64,000 nucleotides of DNA from Polaribacter dokdonensis (GTDB lineage: Bacteria > Bacteroidota > Bacteroidia > Flavobacteriales > Flavobacteriaceae): positions 1,322,001 to 1,386,000 of the forward strand of contig NZ_CP101505.1 of the NCBI RefSeq assembly GCF_024362345.1, given 5' to 3'. The notes below the pieces were generated by a model. The model made no database searches, was not told the DNA's origin, and saw only the letters and a list, made by a program, of their open reading frames with translations. Shown here one piece after another: positions 60,360 to 64,000 of the stretch. How positions within the stretch are numbered: position 1 is the first letter of the stretch; the number at the start of each line of letters is the position of its first letter. A program made the translations under genes and the position numbers.

Positions 60360-62042
60360 ATGAAAAACATATTTAAAATAACATTCATAGTTTTTGCTAG
60401 TTTACTTTTTGTGAATTGTAAAAGTTCTTCATCAAATAAATCTAGGTTAACAGGTTTATCTTTTAACGACCCAAAAAACGGTAATTATATCAGAGCTAAT
60501 TCTTTTAATGGCCAAGAAACTCCTTTAGGAATGGTTGGTGTAGAAGGTGGTTCTTTTACTATGGGCCAAGTACAAGATGATGTAATGTTCGATTGGAATA
60601 CTACTCCAAATAAAATACACGTACGTTCTTTTTATATGGATGAAGCAGAGGTTACCAACTCTGAATATTTTTTATATGTACAGTATATGAAAGATGTTTT
60701 TCCTCCATCAGAAGAAAAGTATAAAAATATTTATAGCTCGATTTTACCAGATACTTTAGTTTGGAGAAAGAGTTTAGGAAATACAGATATTTTATCTGAA
60801 AACTACTTTCGTCATCCAGCCTATGCAGATTATCCTGTAGTTGGTGTAAGTTGGTTACAAGCTAACGAATACTGTAAATGGAGAACAAATGCAGTAAACT
60901 TAAAAACCTTAATAGATAAAGGAAATATTAAAAATATTTTTGATATTGATACCATAAGTAACTTTTTTGATACAGATGTTTTCTTAGTAGACGATTCCAA
61001 ATTATTTAATGGAGATACAACCGTTTATAAAAGAGGTATTGGAAGAACCATTAGAAAACGTGGTGAAGCAAGACCTGCTAGAGATGCATTTCAAGGTAGA
61101 AAAATTACTAATGCAGATGGTGTTTTAACACAACGTTTTCGTTTACCTACAGAAGCTGAGTGGGAATTTGCAGCCAAAGCAAATGTAGAAAACAGAGAAT
61201 ACAACAATATAAGAGGTAGAAAGAAATATGCTTGGAATGGTAAATACACTAGAGCAAAAAATAAAAGAAATAGGGGTGATCAACTAGCCAACTTTAAACA
61301 AGGTAAAGGAGATTATAGTGGACCTTCTGGATGGAGTTCTGATGGTGCAGATATACCAAATGAAATTAAATCATATCCTCCAAATGGATTTGGTTTATAT
61401 GATATGTCTGGAAATGTTGCAGAATGGGTTGCAGATGTTTACAGACCTATTGTAGACAATGAAGCTAATGACTTTAATTACTTTAGAGGTAATCTATTTA
61501 CTAAAAAAATGATTGATGCAAAAGGTAATGTAGTTTTTGCAGGCGAAGAAGGTGGTGCTGAAATTGAATATGATACTTTACCAAATGGTAAAATTGTACC
61601 AAGATATTTACCAGGTTCAATCAAATATGTACCAATTACTAAGAATGATGCTTCTTTAAGAAGAAACTTTTCTAAAGCAGATAATGCTAATATTGGTGAT
61701 GGAGATGCTAATTCAACTCGTTTTTATGAAGATGATGAAGATGAGATTGCAAGAAGACCAAGTATGTACAACTCTCCAAAATCTCCAGCTACTGAGATAG
61801 ACCCTGTTACAGGAAGAGAGGTTTTAGTAAATGATGCTAAAAAGAGAACAACCTTAATTAGTGATAGAACTCGTGTTTATAAAGGTGGTTCATGGTCTGA
61901 TAGAGAATACTGGTTAGATCCTGCACAAAGAAGATATTTACCAGAATATATGGCTACTAACTATATTGGTTTTAGATGTGTAACAGATAAATTAGGGCCT
62001 CTTTCTACAGGAAAAAGAAAAGCTAGAAATCCTAGTAGATAA
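60360..62042 (+). CDS. gldJ: Gliding motility lipoprotein GldJ
   Basis: 560 residues with a lipoprotein signal (FKITFIVFASLLFVNC, lipidated Cys at 20). The body is an FGE/sulfatase-modifying-factor-like fold: MVGVEGGSFTMGQVQDD, HVRSFYMDEAEVTNSEYFLYVQYM, PVVGVSWLQANEYCKWR, RFRLPTEAEWEFAAKA, GLYDMSGNVAEWVADVYRP, KGGSWSDREYWLDPAQRR and GFRCVTD. Family members of the GldJ kind are long and carry insertions between these blocks. GldJ is essential for gliding and stabilises GldK and the type IX secretion machinery in Flavobacterium. The Cys residues needed for true FGE catalysis are not seen, as expected. Conserved divergence from porU-porV supports the call. Confidence 0.95.
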   Translation: MKNIFKITFIVFASLLFVNCKSSSSNKSRLTGLSFNDPKNGNYIRANSFNGQETPLGMVGVEGGSFTMGQVQDDVMFDWNTTPNKIHVRSFYMDEAEVTNSEYFLYVQYMKDVFPPSEEKYKNIYSSILPDTLVWRKSLGNTDILSENYFRHPAYADYPVVGVSWLQANEYCKWRTNAVNLKTLIDKGNIKNIFDIDTISNFFDTDVFLVDDSKLFNGDTTVYKRGIGRTIRKRGEARPARDAFQGRKITNADGVLTQRFRLPTEAEWEFAAKANVENREYNNIRGRKKYAWNGKYTRAKNKRNRGDQLANFKQGKGDYSGPSGWSSDGADIPNEIKSYPPNGFGLYDMSGNVAEWVADVYRPIVDNEANDFNYFRGNLFTKKMIDAKGNVVFAGEEGGAEIEYDTLPNGKIVPRYLPGSIKYVPITKNDASLRRNFSKADNANIGDGDANSTRFYEDDEDEIARRPSMYNSPKSPATEIDPVTGREVLVNDAKKRTTLISDRTRVYKGGSWSDREYWLDPAQRRYLPEYMATNYIGFRCVTDKLGPLSTGKRKARNPSR

Positions 62043-62066
62043 TTAAGAGAATTGCAAAATATTATA

Positions 62067-62100
62067 AGCCTCATTGTTTTTAAATAATGAGGTTTTTTTT
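62067..62100 (+). terminator. Rho-independent terminator of gldJ
   Basis: CCTCATT (62069-62075) pairs with AATGAGG (62086-62092), with a 10-base T/A loop and eight Ts behind it. Confidence 0.85.
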
Positions 62101-62111
62101 ATCTTTAATTT

Positions 62112-63368
62112 ATGGAAATAGAAAAGCTTTACGCCCTTTATGCAGAACATTTTTTAGTAGATACAGATACTAGAAATATTCGTAAGAATACAATGTTTTT
62201 CGCACTTAAAGGCGATAATTTTAATGGAAATACTTATGCAGAAGAAGCGCTAAAATTAGGAGCAAACTATGCAATTGTAGATGAGTTCGTATATCAAACT
62301 AAAGCTAATATCATCTTAGTTGATAATGTTTTAAAAACACTACAACAATTAGCTAATTATCATCGTAAACAATTAAAAGCAAAAATTATAGGTTTAACAG
62401 GTAGCAATGGTAAAACAACCACAAAAGAGTTAATTTATGCTGTACTTTCTCAAAAATATAAAACTTCTGCAACCAAAGGCAACCTTAACAATCATATAGG
62501 TGTTCCATTAACACTACTTTCTATGCCTTTAGAAACTGAAATGGGTATAGTAGAAATGGGTGCTAATCATCAAAAAGAAATTGAATTTTTAAGTAGTATT
62601 TGTGAACCTGATTATGGATATATTACCAATTTTGGAAAAGCACATTTAGAGGGTTTTGGAGGAATTGAAGGTGTAATTAAGGGTAAAAGTGAGTTGTATA
62701 CTTTTTTAGAACAAAATGATAAAATTGCATTTATAAATCCAGAAGATACAATTCAGACTCAAAAAACTAAAAATATTAAAAGGATTCCATTTGAAGAAAG
62801 TATTTCATTTATAGAGAGTAATCCATTTGTAAAAATAGCTTACAAAAATAATGCTATTCAAAGCAATTTAATTGGATCTTACAATTTTACAAACATTGGA
62901 ATTGCTATAACTATAGGTGATTATTTTAAAGTTGATGAAGAGCAAATAAAGAATGCTATTGAACAATACGAATCAACAAATAATAGATCTCAAATTATAA
63001 AACAAAATTCTAATCTTATCATTCTAGATGCTTATAATGCAAATCCATCTAGTATGGAGGTTGCTCTCGAAAATTTTAATTCTTTAAAAGCAACTAAAAA
63101 AATTGTGATTTTAGGAGATATGTTTGAATTAGGTGATGATAGTTTACACGAACATCAACATATTATTAAAATGACGCTAAATATGAATTTTGATAGTTGT
63201 TATTTTGTAGGCGAACATTTCTATAGCACAAAATCAAATGCTGAACTATTTAAAACCTTTGATGATTTTAAATTATTCTTACAAAGAAATAAACCAATCA
63301 GTTCATCTATATTGATAAAAGGATCTAGAGGTATGCGTTTAGAGCGTATTTTAGAAATTTTTAAATAA
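62112..63368 (+). CDS. murF: UDP-N-acetylmuramoyl-tripeptide--D-alanyl-D-alanine ligase
   Basis: 418 residues, a Mur ligase in three domains: N-terminal substrate domain (VDTDTRNIRKNTMFFALKGDNFNGNTYAEEAL), central ATPase with the P-loop GLTGSNGKTTTKELI (about 92-106), NHIGVPLTLL and VEMGANHQKEI, and a C-terminal domain beginning NRSQII. The order and the NPSSMEVALENF and GDMFELG segments are those of MurF. It adds D-Ala-D-Ala to UDP-MurNAc-tripeptide, the last cytoplasmic step of peptidoglycan precursor synthesis. It is transcribed alone here behind the gldJ terminator and overlaps the converging gene by 8 bases. Confidence 0.94.
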   Translation: MEIEKLYALYAEHFLVDTDTRNIRKNTMFFALKGDNFNGNTYAEEALKLGANYAIVDEFVYQTKANIILVDNVLKTLQQLANYHRKQLKAKIIGLTGSNGKTTTKELIYAVLSQKYKTSATKGNLNNHIGVPLTLLSMPLETEMGIVEMGANHQKEIEFLSSICEPDYGYITNFGKAHLEGFGGIEGVIKGKSELYTFLEQNDKIAFINPEDTIQTQKTKNIKRIPFEESISFIESNPFVKIAYKNNAIQSNLIGSYNFTNIGIAITIGDYFKVDEEQIKNAIEQYESTNNRSQIIKQNSNLIILDAYNANPSSMEVALENFNSLKATKKIVILGDMFELGDDSLHEHQHIIKMTLNMNFDSCYFVGEHFYSTKSNAELFKTFDDFKLFLQRNKPISSSILIKGSRGMRLERILEIFK

Positions 63369-64000
63369 TATTATTTTTGTGATATTCTAGCAAATTATCA
63401 ATGGGTCTTTGAATAACACCTGTTATTTTTAAATTATTTTTACTTGCAACTTTTTCTAAAATTTCTCTGAAATAATGAGCTATTGAACCTATAAAATATA
63501 AAGGAGTTGAGGCATCTTTTTCGAATGGTAAAACTCGATATTTAAAAAATTCTTGAAAGCCTCTTTTAATTATTTTTTTGATATATTTCTCTTCTTTAAA
63601 TTCAAACATAAACTTTGCAAAAGAAGCCAAATACATATTAGGGTTAGGCATTCTGTATATATTCTTTTTAATATAATCTGGGTCTAAATTAAATTCATTT
63701 TCAAATCGATCTGCCATATGTTTTGGCATTTTATTATAGAAGTATTCTCTTAATAATAATTTTCCAAAATAGTTACCACTAGCTTCATCCATTAAAACAT
63801 AGCCTAATGATGGGTTTTTCATGTGCACAATTTCACCATCAAAATAACAACTATTAGAACCTGTACCCAATATACACACTAAAGCAGGTTCTTTTCCTGA
63901 TGCAGCATATACAGCTGCTAACATATCTTCAGCAACATGTACTTTAGCATTGATAAAAATAGATTCCATTACATCTTGCAAAATTTTAGATGGCTTTGGT
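63361..64000 (-). CDS. BadF/BadG-type ATPase, N-acetylglucosamine kinase-like (runs off the right edge)
   Basis: The reading frame stays open to base 64000 (PKPSKILQDVMESIFINAKVHV reads through), so the TTG at 63981 is internal and the N-terminal about 70 residues, with the first phosphate-binding loop, are missing. The visible part shows VCILGTGSNSCYFDGEIVH, GYVLMDEASGNYFGKLLLREYFYN and the C-terminal FIGSIAHYFREILEKVASKNNLKITG, matching the BadF/BadG/BcrA/BcrD ATPase family in its N-acetylglucosamine kinase form. It probably phosphorylates GlcNAc or a related amino sugar for recycling; this fits murF next door only loosely. Confidence 0.82.
   Translation of the reverse strand, partial: PKPSKILQDVMESIFINAKVHVAEDMLAAVYAASGKEPALVCILGTGSNSCYFDGEIVHMKNPSLGYVLMDEASGNYFGKLLLREYFYNKMPKHMADRFENEFNLDPDYIKKNIYRMPNPNMYLASFAKFMFEFKEEKYIKKIIKRGFQEFFKYRVLPFEKDASTPLYFIGSIAHYFREILEKVASKNNLKITGVIQRPIDNLLEYHKNNII

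Noticed and set aside
1..64000. Prophage, insertion sequences, CRISPR arrays, toxin-antitoxin or defence islands
   Set aside because: No transposase, integrase, phage structural gene, repeat-spacer array or defence-type domain was found in the window.

Overview
The window is strongly AT-rich chromosomal DNA from a member of the Bacteroidota, almost certainly a marine Flavobacteriaceae (Polaribacter/Tenacibaculum-like; the genus is an inference). The evidence is the Bacteroidota-specific promoter word TAnnTTTG in front of many genes, the near absence of Shine-Dalgarno sequences, the gliding/type IX secretion genes gldJ, porU and porV, a fused CcsBA cytochrome c biogenesis protein, and family-restricted small proteins (Lacal_2735, DUF2256, DUF2805/TIGR03643). 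I see no prophage, insertion sequence, CRISPR array, rRNA or origin. Gene density is high and no gap without a gene exceeds 300 bases.

Layout. 1-5.3 kb: the end of an acyl-CoA dehydrogenase, an M28 lipoprotein peptidase, a J-domain/KTSC protein, an unknown lipoprotein, trxB and a sugar-dehydrogenase-like protein, mostly as single transcription units with clear terminators. 5.4 kb: tRNA-Pro(TGG). 5.5-18.2 kb: a photoprotection island in two co-directional runs. It encodes four photolyase/cryptochrome-family flavoproteins of four different types (DASH, Fe-S (6-4) type, an atypical cryptochrome-like protein and a class I CPD photolyase). With them are a flavin reductase-like protein, GTP cyclohydrolase I, glutathione peroxidase, two SDR proteins, SRPBCC and DUF3050 proteins and several small proteins typical of photolyase loci. 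The two runs begin with the same inverted repeat (TGTTTAA-N16-TTAAACA), a probable shared operator.

18.4-29.3 kb: a neutral-lipid storage locus. One tight operon encodes a wax ester synthase/DGAT with an SCP2-like tail, two alpha/beta hydrolases, a 1079-residue PlsB-HAD-PlsC fusion, GpsA, a coiled-coil protein and a SARP-like BTAD regulator. Two phasin-like proteins follow directly behind two tandem promoters. Each of these promoters carries a pair of 11-bp-spaced direct repeats exactly 8 bp upstream of its -7 box, the geometry known for Streptomyces SARP sites. I regard this locus and its switch as the most novel part of the window. A TetR-like protein and an ABC1/UbiB kinase follow.

31.4-37.3 kb: udk, a DivIC/FtsB-like protein, both methylmalonyl-CoA mutase subunits and a GH3-family protein. 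37.3-46.3 kb: an exo/endonuclease-family membrane protein, a radical SAM DNA-repair pair (TIGR03916/TIGR03915 type), an FAD-NAD(P)-binding protein, and an 'acetolactate synthase'/succinate-semialdehyde dehydrogenase pair that may be a 2-oxoglutarate decarboxylase shunt, then a small metallopeptidase. 46.4-55.5 kb: ccsBA, a TPR-like membrane protein, a LysM lipoprotein, guaA, a FabH-like synthase with a perfect 20-bp palindrome upstream, a group III truncated haemoglobin and cdd. 55.6-64 kb: porV and porU divergent from gldJ, then murF and a truncated BadF-type kinase at the right edge.

Taken together the window describes a surface-living, light-exposed gliding bacterium with extensive light-dependent DNA repair and the genes to make and coat neutral-lipid bodies. 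All functional calls are from reading sequence motifs; no searches were run.
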